This document shows positions 1 through 13,250 of a stretch of DNA of 64,000 nucleotides, one piece after another. A program made the translations under genes and the position numbers. Under the pieces are notes generated by a model. It did no database searches and was not told the origin of the DNA. It saw nothing but the letters and a program-made list of their open reading frames with translations. Numbering within the stretch: position 1 is the stretch's first letter; the number at the start of each line of letters is the position of its first letter. The stretch comes from Clavelina lepadiformis (taxonomy: Eukaryota > Chordata > Ascidiacea > Aplousobranchia > Clavelinidae): NCBI RefSeq assembly GCF_947623445.1, contig NC_135244.1, forward strand, positions 3,906,001 through 3,970,000, in the 5' to 3' direction.

Positions 1-2737
1 GATTCAACCAAATGATCGAGCGCTATATTACTAGTGTTTACGAAGTATTTGTAATTACATGTATTTTCACGTACGGCACCATTAAAATGCTTATACATAC
101 ACAAACACTTTAGATTTCTTTTTACAAAAAACTAGTTAGAAAAACAAAAGTAAATGAAATATTTCCGTGTAGTTGTACTCACAGCTTCACAATTCATAGC
201 CTTCATACGAACTGCTTGCTTTGTAATTGTTCCTTGTATTTAAAAGGTTAAAACAACTTTTTACAAAAACTTGTGACATCTAATAGAAGTTTTATGCTTT
301 TCATTGCACATGTTCCAGCACTTTCACTGTTTTATTTTTTTTTTCAGCAAATCAACTGTATTGTCTGATTTATCGGGATTTAATTAAAGAAAATATCCAA
401 AAAATAAATAGATATCTAATTGTTATGTTTTCGAAGCACATATGTCAGAATAAAGAGCTTTTAAAGACAGGTAAAAAGCAATAAATTACGGTTACAGCTG
501 AAAATTTTGTACAAATATCTTACAGTAATAATATCTCATCAAGGATTGATTACGATATTAAAACGCATTAAAACCAAAAAAAAGCTAATTTAGTCAAATA
601 AAGATGTAATGTAAAACGGGAAAGAAACACAGTAACTTTCAGTGTTTGAATACTAATGTCGTGAGAAAAATTGAATCATATTCAGTTATATTTGCCTATT
701 GCCGCCATTGGATAAACATCCATAAATACGCTCGTTCAATTTACAGGCAAGTGCAAATGGGCATGCCGGGGGCGGATTGACCATCTCGTGCGTTCCCTAT
801 CGCGTTTACGTTTTGGGACGTCTTTGCTGTATCGCTACAAAATCGCACCTATAGTGTACATGTATTTTAGATCTTTTGTTTTGGGCTTGAGGTTGTCAAC
901 TTTTATGTGCTGCCTATAGCTCACTAGCGCCACTATCGGTCCGCAAACTGAGGCAAACAACGTACTTGCAGAATTTGCAAAATGATTAGTTGCAATTGAA
1001 GGCGGATCTCGGAAGCAAGGGAGAACGGGAAAGCAGAGAATACGTCTCAGTTGTGACAAAATAGAATTCTGAAAATAGACCGAAGTATCTCTGTACAAAT
1101 GATAATGCTGGATATTGATATTTCCTGGAAAGTTTCCTGAACTGACTGATACAATATTACAAGACAATCACGGCTCTGTGACCTAACAACAGGCTTATAG
1201 CAAAAGACCAAGGCCGCAAAAGTTGTCAGTTTGACGTTCATTGAGTGTGCACGGCGATGTCTTGGCAAAACACGTAAAGTAATGCCTGGATGTAGGCTTC
1301 AACCAGTTTCACGGCCACTTAAATCAAATCTTCACAATCAGGATTGGTCTCCTGCATAAATTGGCTTAAGTCTACTCGCGATAAGAAAAAAACAAAAGAA
1401 AAGAAAAATAACGATTTTTTAAGATGGACACTCCGAAGCAAAGACTGAGAAGTCCAAGACTGAGCAATGCAAATCTCTACAAGAAAGAAAAAGAAAATGA
1501 ATGCAAAAAAGTAACAGGACACAATATACGGCAGAAGATAAGAAAAATGTAAATTTGGTTTTTGCAAGGAAATTCATTTCAGAAAACTCGAGCAAAGTCC
1601 GCAACAAAACCTTTTCAGAACAACCGTGGCGGTCCATGTGGTCCACAAAAGACAACCATCGAAGGTACGTATGTGGTGTCATTTTACCTTACTCACATCA
1701 ATTTAAACATATTCTCTTGACGACACAATAAATGTTACACAAGAGTTGATGTGATGGGTTTAATTATGAAGTGGCTTGTTCGTAGGTCGCGAAGTAATTT
1801 GTTGAAAAATATACCTGATATAACGTATAGTAAGGCTTTACTGTGTTCTAATTCCAATAAATTGTAAAAAAGCTTAGATTTATTTTAAAGCGCAGATCAT
1901 AAATAAGAACACAGTGAGTGTGATACAGTCAGGTTAATAAACGCAAAATTGTCTCAAAAATTTGTACAACCGAGATGTTCGTCATATAAAATCCGATGTG
2001 ATAATCCCAAAATTTAGGCTTTACGAAAATTTCTTAAAGCGTTAGTAGCGCAAACGCAGGCCATGAAACTGCGTTAGAAAGTCCGGAAACATTTATCCAG
2101 GTATTTTTTGTCGTATTACCTACTGCAACAAAAAAAGATTTGTAAATCTGTAATTCAAAGTTTGAATGATGCAATCGAAGATGACAAGCCGGAAATATGC
2201 TCTCTTTAATTATTATGAAACCGCAGTGTTGTAACTTGTGTGTGTTTGTGATGATTAGTTGCTAAGAGCGAAGTAACCGATCCCACTGTTTTTTCTCGGA
2301 ATAATAGCGATGAAATTGAATATCTGCCATATCATGTTGCCTGAAACAATAACGTCTTTGTGAAAATGCCCAAGTCATTTGCTGTTTTGGAGACAAAAAT
2401 AGCTTCTATATTTTGTAATGAAACAACAGCGGTGAAGCTCTAGTCTCAGCTCTAGTCTCAGCTTTAGGTATATGTACTACATGCAGATAAATTTTGTTCT
2501 ATTATAATCTTATGACACGAGCCGTTGTATATGTAATAAACCTTAACACCGTTGCTGGTCAATCGAACTCAGTTTAGATTTTTTAAATATTAGCATGTGG
2601 TAAATAAAGAAAAGAAAATGTTTAGATCATTTTTGCAGAAAGCTTTATACTGATCGTAGAAATTAACTTGCAGTTACTTAAAGTTCAGAGCAGGAAGAAT
2701 TGATTCTTGCTGAAAGCGATTCAAAGAAATTGTCAGG
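1..2737. other. 5' stretch with no recognised gene
   Basis: AT-rich non-coding-looking DNA. The open frames between 835 and 1731 are short, overlap on both strands and resemble no family I know. I see no tandem array, no transposon ends and no RNA gene. The last few hundred bases presumably hold the promoter of the claudin-like gene that starts at 2738, but no convincing TATA box was identified. Confidence 0.4.
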
Positions 2738-3777
2738 ATGGCTCAAGTTGCCCACGTTCTTGCAGTCCTTTTGGCATTGGCCGGGATCAGTCTCTCTTCA
2801 GTTGCATTTGCACTTGTTGATTGGCTGACGGTCCAAAAACAGGATGGCAGCACAAATAAAATTGGACTTTGGGTAGATTGCTCCACCACACCTTGTACAA
2901 ACATTGGTGAGCTTCAACGTTTGTGATGCTAAAGCTAACATTAACAGTTTATATACTATGCTCTGTCATATTGCACTCAAAAAATATCAAGCCCAATTAC
3001 CATGGATAGTTATTTGATATAAACACAAGTTGGTTTAAGGCATTTTTTCAAAACACTTTTTTGTTTTTATAGAATGGTCAGTGCTGCACATCGCAATAGG
3101 AAGAGGTCTAATGATCGGAGGCATATTTTTCTTTTCTCTTGGGCTCTTTTTAGGTTTCTCTGTTCTATTTTGTTGCGACAGCAGCAAGGCATGCTGCAAG
3201 GGCACCGTGTCTTCACTTTACATAACTGCAGGTGAGACTGTCGTTCATGCATATGTTTGTCGGTTACGTGTAATATTTAATGTGAGCAATTCGTAGGTAT
3301 TCTTGTTGCTGCCGGAGGAGGAGTCTTTTACGGATACAGTTCTCTTTCATCTCTTCTTCAAGATTCTATCAGCAGTATTGTCGCAACTGATACGGTCACG
3401 CCCGGCCTTTCTGTCTATTTAGCACTTGGTGGAGCTTCAGCTTTGTTTGTTAGTGGAATATTCTACAGCGTAAGCGCATGCTGCGAATCTTCTCCAGTAA
3501 GTAAAACATTATTGTAGAACTGCACTTCCACATTCCACGCAATTCCCCACATTATACACATCCAAATTTAGATAAGAAGTAGAAAATTCAGTTAATAAGA
3601 TGTTTAATTATTATCATTGAACACTTGATTGCTAACTTGTTTTACTCCAATTTTTAGGCACAGGTAGCGCCTAAGACCAATGCGGTTACAGCCACCACAA
3701 TAGTTGCCCAGCCTGGTGTCTACATTCCAAATCAACTACCTGGCCAGAAGGTGCAGTACCATCAGCAGCTAGTTTAA
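2738..3777 (+). CDS. claudin-like four-transmembrane junction protein, gene 1
   Basis: Four exons: 2738-2906, 3073-3231, 3297-3496 and 3658-3777, all with GT..AG introns and matching phases (1,1,0), give 215 aa. Residues 1-27 form TM1. The first extracellular loop has the claudin signature W...GLW..C...C (WLTVQ, then GLWVDC, then PC). TM2 lies in exon 2, ending in a CCDSSKACC cytoplasmic turn. TM3 and TM4 lie in exon 3, around a loop of about 25 residues. The tail ends QQLV, which could be a PDZ ligand. Length is normal for claudins (210-230 aa). Claudins seal epithelial tight junctions; here the role is inferred from the signature and topology. A second paralogue lies 3 kb downstream on the same strand. 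Could also be another PMP22/EMP/claudin-superfamily member, but GLW-C-C favours claudin. Confidence 0.85.
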
Positions 3778-4285
3778 AGGTCCTTAATTCCATACAAGTC
3801 TAATCTATGACAGAAACTAGCTACCAATGATGTTGTTTGGTTTATATGGCCATCATTTGATGTGACTGCATGATTGTAATTAGCAAACTTTTGTGAAACC
3901 AAACACAGGAAGCATTATGTGTTGTTGTTAATGCCCTTTCGTATTTTAATTATAAACTAGTTTCATGTGTGATACTTTGGTGTATACTTCTTGTGCTCTT
4001 GCCTTTTAGTGAGATAGTGTATTTTAAAAGCTTACATAAAATAGCAAGATATGTTTTACTACTAAAACTTATCAAAATTATGTAACTTTTTACTTACATG
4101 GCCACTGTAAAGTTGACTTGCATATTACAGAAAATATCTTTTCAAAGAAGTTATTTACAGTTATTGCTATTTTGTATGAAATAATGTCTATACAATCGAT
4201 GTTATTTATGTGTTTTTTATTTAAATTTTTCATGTATATTTATGTTGTAAAAGCTTTCATGACAATTCACGTAGTGAGTTTGATC

Positions 4286-4291
4286 AATAAA
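4286..4291 (+). terminator. probable polyadenylation signal of claudin-like gene 1
   Basis: An AATAAA hexamer about 510 bases after the stop codon, in the AT-rich 3' flank. It is the clearest such signal before the next element. Earlier or later sites may also be used. Confidence 0.4.
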
Positions 4292-4986
4292 AAAATGTAA
4301 ATAGACTTTTAGCTACTTTTATTTCACGTACCACAATATATGGTAAAATAGCAGAAACAAAAGCAATGATGCTATAAAAAGCGAACAAAAACAGCAAGGG
4401 CACTAACAGACACTATTTTGCTTGCCAAATATCCGAATTTCACAATTTCTACGGATTTAATTACCATGAATGTAAACCTTGATTAATAAAACCTGTTAAA
4501 ATGCGTACATTACATGTCTTTTTGCCAAGAAAACAAGACTTACAGTACAATTCTTGGTAAAAAAAATTTAGGTAAGGATTGATCGCATGCAGTTTAGTTC
4601 GTTTCCTGCTTAAGTAACGTCACTGACTTTTGAGACCAGTTTAAGCCTGACTTCTTCTTTACGGCAAAAAGAAGAGAGAAGAGGCGATAAGCCACTAAAA
4701 TGAGAGAAGTGACGTGTTTGTTAAATGAACCGCAAAAGGAAAAACGCAATTATGTTGAAATATTTCTATTCATTGTGTAGTCTACGTCGTAGGAAAAGAG
4801 CAACGAGCGATGTTTGTACAACCTAATCAAACACAAACATATATTTTAATTGAAATTTCAGGTTTCATTATTTGCTATCGACAGCGACACGCTGTATTTA
4901 TTATAACATAGAGTTTATATGTCGACTTACATTCGTTCTAATACTTTATACTGTACATATTACTTTTGGGTCTGCTTGGTCATAAT

Positions 4987-5654
4987 TAGGGCAACCAAAA
5001 GTCAATATGGTCAATTTTTTTTACCTGCTCAGAATGCTATGAAACAAGCACAAAACAAATTTCAGCTTTGTACGACGTGTGGTATAGAAGTTATTAGGTC
5101 AGATAAAGTCAAAATGTTACGTTAGGTCAAAATACGGTCAAATTGTTTCGTTAGGTCTTTTTTTTAGGTCAAAATCTATTAAACTTGTAATTTTGTAACC
5201 ATTTTGTAATATTATTCTTCCGTTTTTCTCTTTTCTTGTACCGCAAACAATTCCAGTCCCGCAAATTTTACTTAGAACCAAAGACACAAAGAGAGGGAAG
5301 GCTTTTCAGCGCGTTTGGTGACGTCACGATGTGACGGCATTGCATTTGAAACTGCAAGTTGTCAATCTTAATACGCAGAAACGAAAAAAAAGTCAACACT
5401 AGAAAAGCATTTTGTCATTTTTAAATGCAGCTTTAGATTAGAAAGTTGCTGTAGACAGTGTAGAGACTATCAGTATAGCGTTTTTCAAAATGAGGTCAAA
5501 ATTTAAACGTTTTAGGTCAAAATAAGGTCAAAATGTAAACTTTTTAGGTCAAAATAAGGTCAAAATGTAAACTTTTTAGGTCAAAATGAGGTCAAAATTT
5601 GCAAATTTTAAGGTCAAAATTTAAAATTTTTAGGTCAAAAAACTGGTTGCCCTA
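4987..5654. mobile_element. hAT-type MITE (668 bp) rich in AGGTCA motifs
   Basis: The 8-bp direct repeat GTCATAAT (4979-4986 and 5655-5662) flanks inverted ends TAGGGCAACCA / TGGTTGCCCTA. An 8-bp target duplication and TAGGG-type ends fit the hAT superfamily. No transposase is present, so it is non-autonomous. Both flanks of the interior carry repeated AGGTCAAAAT units, about ten in all, in the same orientation. Subterminal repeats are normal transposase-binding sites in hAT elements, but these also contain nuclear-receptor half-sites (see findings). Confidence 0.85.
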
Positions 5655-5662
5655 GTCATAAT

Positions 5663-6734
5663 TGACGATTTGTGTTCCTCGAAGACGATTAGCAATTTAG
5701 GCCTTCTCTGTGTAACAAAAATATGTCACGTGTTATTTATAGTATCTTATATTTTACCGTTTTTTATGGTGTGTTAATTCTCTACTTGATGTGCAATGAT
5801 CACGGTGTTTTGCTTTTAGTGGATTAATTGCGATTATCGTTGTTTACCTCACGTTTTGTGCACTTTTGTCTTATCAATAGCTTAAAACCTCACCTTTTGT
5901 ATTGTATAAAAGCCGTTGTTAAGTGATTTAAGAAGGTCGGTTTGGTTTTGGTCGTGGGGGCTGTTTAATAATATAAATCTTTCTTGGGTTTTACACTGAT
6001 CGTGTCGCGGTTCACTGTGAATGTGGGAAGACAGCCAGGCATTCGAAAGTAAGAATTTTCGGTTACATCTGTACTTTTACTATATAACATCTGTAAAATA
6101 TTATATATTTTATATAGGCCTACATATGGTTGGGAATTAGAGGCACTTCATTTAATAGAACGCAATGAGAATGGTTACAAAATAAACAAATACAACGAGC
6201 AAACAAACAATTTAATTAACCTGATACTGCATGTGATACTGTTGGAAACCGCATTATTAGTTTTGGCTAATAAACATTGCTTCAAAGATTTCCGATCTGC
6301 AAATAAAACTATAATTTTTAAATAAATGAGTTTTGTTTTCATAATCGTTCAACAGGACTCATAAAATACAACGTATTACGTATTACGTAATACAACGTAT
6401 TATTTATAGAATATAGATAATTGATATACTGCAGTAAAGCAGATTGTAAAAAACAGTGTACTTTCACTATGTTGTCAGATTTAGGCCTAGAAAACAGAAA
6501 GTAGAAGCAGTAATACATTTCCGGGTATATCAAAAACGAAATAGTCCTACATATAAACCTCTTCATATCTCTGTTGGTAGATAAACTAATATCGGTCGGT
6601 AAAGTGAAAACGGTCAGGCATAAAACAGGTTCCAATAAGAAATTTACTTTTAAATGTGGGTAGGTTAAACTCACGGAAGATATACTGTAATCGCCATAAC
6701 TAAGAACTGAGACATTATAGTTTAAGGTTTCAGA
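5663..6734. other. intergenic DNA between MITE and claudin-like gene 2
   Basis: AT-rich, with no coding sequence recognised. The segment includes a short CGTATTACGTA tandem near 6370-6400. The part just before 6735 is the presumed promoter and leader of the next gene. Confidence 0.4.
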
Positions 6735-8049
6735 ATGGTCCTCCAGATCATATCCTCAAGCAAAACGTCAGCAGTTGCTCTTAATGTTGGTTTGCTTACT
6801 GCAATAATTGGTGCTACTCTGTCGACGGTTGCCTTTTCTACAACGGGCTGGTTGTATTACCAGAAATCTGGAGTCACCTCATTGACATTGGGTCTATGGC
6901 AGCAGTGCACCAGTGAGGAGTGCGATGACATTGGTAAGTCTGCTGTTCACAGTGATTTGCCTTTTGCAATTGGCAGTTTTAAAATTGCATGATCCTTATA
7001 ACTACATACGTTGACGTTGACATACAAGAAACGTAAAATAACACTTAACAATAATATTTTTGTTACAGCCTGGTCGTCTAGTGATTTCAGTCTGGCAAGA
7101 GGTTTTCTCATTTGTGGCGTGGCGTTTCACACTTTTGCTATGTTGCTCGGGGCTGGGGTGGCACGGTGTGTAGGCGGTCGTCAAGTTTGTTTCAAGATAA
7201 TTATTGGGTTGTTTTACATCGTCTCAGGTTCTTAAATTTTTAATTTGTAAATGTAGATTGCTTTAGAACACATTTTTTTGACAGTAATTTCTATACATCA
7301 AAACAATAATACGATTTCTACGTCGATGTTTGAGGTCTGCAATGTATCCACAAATTCAAGCGCTGATGCTTGCTGCGCTGAGTGTTGCATAAAATGCATA
7401 CAAAAAAGTTAACCTGGCGCAAGTATCATTGCCTATGTAGTTTCGTGAATACCTCTAAGGATATTGTACTGTACTTTATTAGCGTTTGTACCCATTGCGC
7501 CTACATTTTTGGTAACAGAGCAAAAACTGCACAATAATGGAAATCATCGCCCGTGTGCTGCTCAAATCTATAGAGGGAACCTGAAGTGCAACGTAAACCG
7601 GTATGCCATCATATAGGTATTTGTTAAATGTTGTCAGGAGCGTTTCTACTTGTTGGTGGAGGATTATTTTATGGATTTGAGGATTATACCCTGCTGGTAC
7701 CGGAGCCTATAGTGGACATAACTGAAACGGATGCTGTGTTCGGATATTGTGTTTATCTGGCCTTTGGTGGCGCTGCCTCTCTAGTTCTGGCAGGAATTTT
7801 CTACGGCGTAAGCAGCTGCTATTCACAACCAGTAAGTAATTAAAAAATTAAAAAAAATTAAAAAATTTGTAAAACGCATTGTAAACAGGCAGAGAGTTAA
7901 CTTTGCAAACAGCACGTTCACTTGTGGGAATATGACCAGACGTAAAATTTCGATTTTAGGAAACGGTCAAAAAGAACGAAGAAAAGACCACTGGTGATGC
8001 AAGCCTTCCAGCAGTTTACTACAATGCATCGGCCGATAGCAATAAATAA
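6735..8049 (+). CDS. claudin-like four-transmembrane junction protein, gene 2
   Basis: Four exons: 6735-6933, 7069-7227, 7638-7831 and 7960-8049, giving 213 aa. Phases and the 159-nt second exon match claudin gene 1, so the two are tandem paralogues. TM1 spans residues 12-35. The extracellular loop carries W (GWLYY), GLWQQC and C (EECDD), the claudin GLW-C-C pattern. Exon 3 supplies TM3, a loop and TM4 (AFGGAASLVLAGIFYG). The third exon is best started at 7638 (after TTGTCAG): an upstream AG ending at 7616 would read through GT ATT TGT into TAA. The C-terminal tail is short, charged and less like a PDZ ligand than that of gene 1. Membrane junction role inferred from family. Confidence 0.83.
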
Positions 8050-8114
8050 AATGAATAAGTTAAACGCAACATAATACTATAGCTCAACGGTTACTTGGTC
8101 CTTTGTAATGCTGT

Positions 8115-8120
8115 AATAAA
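8115..8120 (+). terminator. probable polyadenylation signal of claudin-like gene 2
   Basis: AATAAA 66 bases after the stop codon, a typical spacing for a short 3'UTR. A second AATAAA overlaps the stop codon itself. Confidence 0.45.
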
Positions 8121-10218
8121 CTATAGAGATAAACATATATCGTTTATGAGATTATCTCTGAATTGATTTATTTAACCCTTAATTTATCTTACTGAAATTT
8201 TAAATAATTTAGACAAAAGCAGTATACAAAAATTTATTATGTGCCATCATGTCAAAATTATATCGATAAAAAATTTACTTAAAATACAGTGAAAGGTATT
8301 CAAACCAATTTCGTTTAATTTAAATTTTCCTGTAATTACTCGAAGCAACTTTCCAAACATAGACCCTTTTTTGGCGTATACCGTCCTATTTCGTTTAAAT
8401 AAAAACTATATATATACGGTTAACTCGAAGATTCGATTAATTAAGTTGAAGTGTTTTCATGGTCCAAAAAGAGCGCTCTTTGACAAAAGTTCCCTGGAAT
8501 CTTTGTGAAATTTCGTGAGCTTTAGGGGTTTCATAGAGGTTCCGTCTCCCATTTTGGAAGAAAAGATTTCTTGCAGTTTGTCAAAAGATTACCAGAGTAA
8601 TAACAACAGTATATAGCCGACATTAATAACACTCACATAAAGTTAAATCACTTTTAGTTGGGCCCAGTAATATTGCGTAAAGTTTCTCCGACACTGACGT
8701 CATTGAAGAATATTCTTGTGAAAGGGTTTGATAAAAACAAACTAAGAAATATTCGTCGAATGGATTTACATCGCTAACAAACACGTTTTTAACGTCATAA
8801 ACTCTCATAACCAGCACACATCGTATTTGCAAGAAGTATGTCGCGTATTGAAGGAACATACAAGATTAATCATATGTTAATCACTAAACCAGCAGTGGTG
8901 TCAAACTTAATTGAGGCACTCAAAGATTTCCAAAGTAGCGCGTCAAGCGTATTGACCACGGTTACAGTCACAAATTATTCTTATGGCCTGTAAAGCGCGC
9001 ATAAAATAAAGATAGCAAATTTGATAGTGAAATAACGAGGATAAGCTCAGCATGAAGGCATGACATCGAGCGAGCATGTTTTTCTGACGTAAGTCTATAA
9101 AGTAGCGGACAGCAACAGGAAAATGAGTTAAAGCTTTAGAAAAAATAAAAACGAAATTTTACTATACTTTATAACATTGATACTTTCCAAAGAAAATTTG
9201 AATAAATTTTCAGAATAATGTTGTTTTTCTTCCATTTGGCTAAAAGCATTTTTTTAATTTACAAGATATGGTTTCAACGAAACATCACTCACGCAATATT
9301 ATACGTTTTCTGTTATACTCTGGCAATATATAACCGTTGGCATATAGAGTTGTAAGTCGGCCGGACTTTTCGTGTCGGTTTCGAGTTCGGGCTTAATTTT
9401 TACTCACACTCTGCCACATTTGCGTCGTTATTTCACCTTCTTTGCTCGAATGTGGATGCGCTCAGAGTGCTATAAAACCTCCCGCACAACGCAAAGCTCA
9501 ACTTAGAAAGCATAATTATAGTAAATACCTCGCAAAGACATTCGCTTTATATAGATAACAGCGACTTTCGCGTCTACATTTGTGCTTCAGTTTCTGCTCC
9601 TTTCAAGTTTCATTTCGCTTCAGACTTTCTGCCAAATTTAAAATCGAAATTCTTTTAAGGGCAAAGCAAGTAATAAAAACGAGGTAACCATAGTGAAATG
9701 TTTTCGGGCTTAAAGGGAATTTTGGCTATTGGCAAACCCCTTAATGAAATCCTAAATACGTCATTGGCTACATATCCTTATGGTGCTCGACAAGTTGTTC
9801 CAAGCAACTTGTAATTCAAACCGGTATTTCAAACAATTATTATTTAAGCGTATAATAGACCATTCCATCTTAAAAACCAGCTGAAAGCATACAAAGTAGG
9901 AGAGAGCAAGACGCGTCTATCCACATTGCACTATTGTTACTTTCCCTATGCCAAGTGTTTTATTGCTTCCGTTGCTGTTTCCCAGGTGCAATCGTATACG
10001 ATCGACGTAAGTTAAACGCTCTGTGTACCCGTATAGCGGAATTGGTGGTTTCGGAGATGCAGTATAGACCATACGAAACAAACATGCTATCAAAACGTGT
10101 TCATATTCAGGAAGATTAGTAACTACAGTATAATGAATATAATGAATAAATTTGTGAGAAAAACAATAAATCATTTTGTAACATAAGCATCTAAGATAAC
10201 TATATTTTGATAAAACAT

Positions 10219-10249
<31 letters not shown>

Positions 10250-11400
10250 CAATTAAGTGTACAAGCAAAACTCAAACTAAATCCTCAATAGTGAGATAAA
10301 TGGCTAATATTGAAAACATTCGTTACATGTCTTAAAGCTGCTCAAAACGGACAAATCATACTGTACAGTATCAATGAAAAGCTATGCACGCTGCAAAAGA
10401 TTGCACTTTTTTCTGATAACGTCGATATTTGCGATACAGTTTTAAACTTTCACAAGTTTCTTATTGTCATTACATGTACATAGTGTTATAAGATAAAACG
10501 CAAAGATTGACTGAACAAATTGAAGTTACAGTATGATAGAAAATTTAACACTTCAATATATGAAGCTTTATGGGCCTGTAATGTTGACCCGCTAAAGTGC
10601 CATATAGTCAAAATAAACGAATTTTTTAAGACAGGTAGGATATATGTTGTGCTGTTTTTTGGATTGTAATTACAACAATTATTGTGACTAGTTAAAAATT
10701 TATGATTTCAAAGTTGTCGGCTACCACTTATGTGTGCATACATGACCGCAAACGCCAAATCATCACTTCAATTTACATTGTAAGGTTGACATCACCAATT
10801 TCTGCAAACGAACTTATGTTGATGTTTTAATAAACCTGTAAAAAAATTGGGACTAAACATTTTTACAGTATATTGCTACTGAGTAGCATATATGCTGTGA
10901 AAAGGGATTCATCATAATATAACAACCACCATGTAAAACACTATAACTCAGTATAAATGAAAACATTCAAATCGTTTATGTCACGGTCATCGCAAAATCT
11001 GTTATGTTTAGAAATTATTTATAGCAATTGTACTTGGCTGACGAACGAATTAAAACCTTGTTTGCCTTCCGGCTGGAAAACTTAACTCGACACGAATTTA
11101 GGATTCGAAACTTTCGTTTTGCATTAATATTAAAACCAGCAGGTTGTAAAATTACCGTAATGCGCTTTAATTAAACGCTATCGTTGCAGCAGTAGAAAGG
11201 TAACTTGGGAATGGAAGTTCCCGATTACAACAACAACAACAAGTGATTTTTCATATAGAAACAAATTTATAACATCATTTATTGAGTTGGTGGGATTTGG
11301 AATGAACTGGCTCGCGGCGGTAAGGTTTTTCCTTAATGCGTGGTTTCAACGTTGATGCTTTAAATGTTTTTTTTTTATAAATCTTTGCAATACTCTGGAA
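8121..11400. other. intergenic DNA, no gene recognised
   Basis: AT-rich. A 27-bp run of alternating AT lies at about 10223-10249 and a CAACAACAA tract at 11228-11240. A TATA-like GCTATAAAACC at about 9470 sits in a locally GC-richer patch, but I could not attach an open gene to it. The short open frames at 8623-8859 and 9917-10252 look accidental. Confidence 0.4.
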
Positions 11401-11403
11401 AAC

Positions 11404-11449
11404 ATGAAACCGCTGATGTTGTCACAGCCAGCGACTGGCTTTATAAAGG
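11404..11449 (+). promoter_or_regulatory. conserved proximal promoter with TATA box, BPI gene P1
   Basis: TTTATAAAGG (11440-11449) is preceded by ATGAAACCGCTGATG. The same ATGAAACC..TSATG block, 30-45 bp before a TATA box, occurs upstream of four other genes in the window (26.5, 31.6, 38.2 and 43.2 kb). A small 5'UTR intron probably follows, from a GT near 11558 to TTTTGCAG at about 11591, at the same place as in the paralogues. Confidence 0.65.
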
Positions 11450-11657
11450 AGTAAGCTACACCACATGAACCAGAAGTAAAAATTTTCTCAGAAATTGAGA
11501 AGCAACTTCTCAAAAAAATCATAAATCTTGTCGGTTGATATTGCTCTGAAGTCTGTGAAACTCATGAACTTGAATGTGCTTTGTTTTGCAGATTAATACT
11601 TGTTCAGGTATAAACTTTTACTGATCACATTTGTCATTCTTATAAAACCTTATAAGG

Positions 11658-13250
11658 ATGTACTTGAAGAAACTTCAATTTCTCGTGGTTCTGTTTGTTT
11701 TGACAAGCGCTACAGCGACCACTGGCTGTTTAACTGTGCCCCAAAATGAACTTGACGAACGTGAGTGCTTTTGTAAAGAAACTATGCGTAAAATATTACG
11801 TTTTATCAAGCATATAACAAGAATTACATATTTTCTGAGCAGTTGCAAGCATTGGGGCAAACTTCTTGAAAGGCTATTTGTCACAGTTGCCGATCCCAGG
11901 AAAGAAAGGAGGAAATTACGAAGTCCGGAAGTAAGTCAACGAATATATTTTGTTTTAAATATTTTTAGCACTTTAAAATGATATTAGCTAATAGCAGTTA
12001 TTCCCTGTATTTCATTGTTTAAAACTCTTTTTTATTTGCATTGTAGCATTAAAATGGAGAGTTTCAATCTGGGGACAATCAGTATTAAACAGCCAAAGGC
12101 ATGTCAGTACAGGATTTGTGTTAAAGGCGCATATCTTCGTGTGAGAGCTGATTGGAAGGCTTGGAAAAAGATTTTGTAAATAATTAATTAATGCTTTGAT
12201 TCAAACGATATTCATAAGAAAGAGCACATCAGTTTCTCATAAATGCTAAAAGTGTAAAATATTTTACAAAGTCGTTTTTGTTAACATCGTTCTATCACGT
12301 TTCAGATTTTTCACCTTGCGTAAATCAGGAAGCCTTCGCGCTACAGGGAGCAGGATTGACCTTTGTCTTACAATAGGACTTGGAACAACTGGCGGGCGTC
12401 CTTATGTGAGATAGATACATACAAATAATCTAATTTACCGTTGTGATGGTTAAATGGCGCGTATATGAATATGTTTTCAAGTCAAAAAATTGTGATTTTT
12501 ATATGGAAGGTTAATAAATTACTTTTTATACTGAATTGGTTGAAATAGTAAAAATCATTTATTGATTTGTTATAGTTTTCATACGTACGAAAAAGCTGCT
12601 ACGCCAACATTGGTAAATTTGACGCCAAAGTTTACAACACTGCGTTCAAATGGATAGTCAATCTCATCATTAATCTTTTCGAAAAAAAGATCAGAGACAA
12701 ACTAGAAGACGCAGTGAGATAAAATCTAATCTAAATTTGAATTTATCAGTCTACGCATTTTTATTTGAATGTCACTTTGGGTAAATGTTTTACTATATAC
12801 TAAATACTAAATATACAATTTCTCTTAATACCAATTTTTAGATATGCCCAGCTGTAGACACAGCGCTGACTAAAAACGCAGCTAAATTAAACAAGCTGCT
12901 TGTTGGTAAGAACATTTTTTCTATCAATCAGGAATATTCTCGCAAAACACTTATAATACAACGTGTCGAATTTACGGATATTTTGCGAAGGACGAACACT
13001 TGTTTCATTAAAAAAACAACGTCTAAAAAAATGACACATGTTATAGTTACAAGAAAAAGATTGCTTTACGTATAAGTTCTTAATTTTTATTATGAGGTGT
13101 GTATTATACAGTTCAGGTAATGCAAAAAGAACAAATTGCTCTATAGCCATAACAAGATCATTGTTGACGTAACAATAAAATAACGTTATCGCAGACGTAA
13201 TTATAAAAATCTGTTTTTTGATTACAGGAAATCTTCATCTCCGTGGATAA
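11658..13250 (+). CDS. secreted single-domain BPI/LBP-fold protein, + class, gene P1
   Basis: Seven exons (11658-11760, 11843-11930, 12047-12175, 12306-12405, 12576-12713, 12842-12905, 13228-13250) join in phase to 214 aa. A signal peptide covers residues 1-23. The rest aligns by eye to the N-terminal domain of BPI: YEVRNIKMESFNL matches the first strands, ADWKAWKKILFF aligns with the human BPI tip (GKWKAQKRFLK), SGSLRATGSRIDLCL with the next strand, and the amphipathic helix WIVNLIINLFEKKIRDKL with helix B. Cys148 and Cys188 sit where BPI has its structural disulphide. The protein stops after this helix, so there is one BPI domain and no second. Likely secreted lipid or LPS binder; ligand not proven. 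The paralogues P2 and P3 have identical exon lengths. Confidence 0.85.

Noticed and set aside
9330-9620. TATA-bearing, GC-richer patch as a promoter of a new gene
   Set aside because: No exon with a plausible product could be attached.
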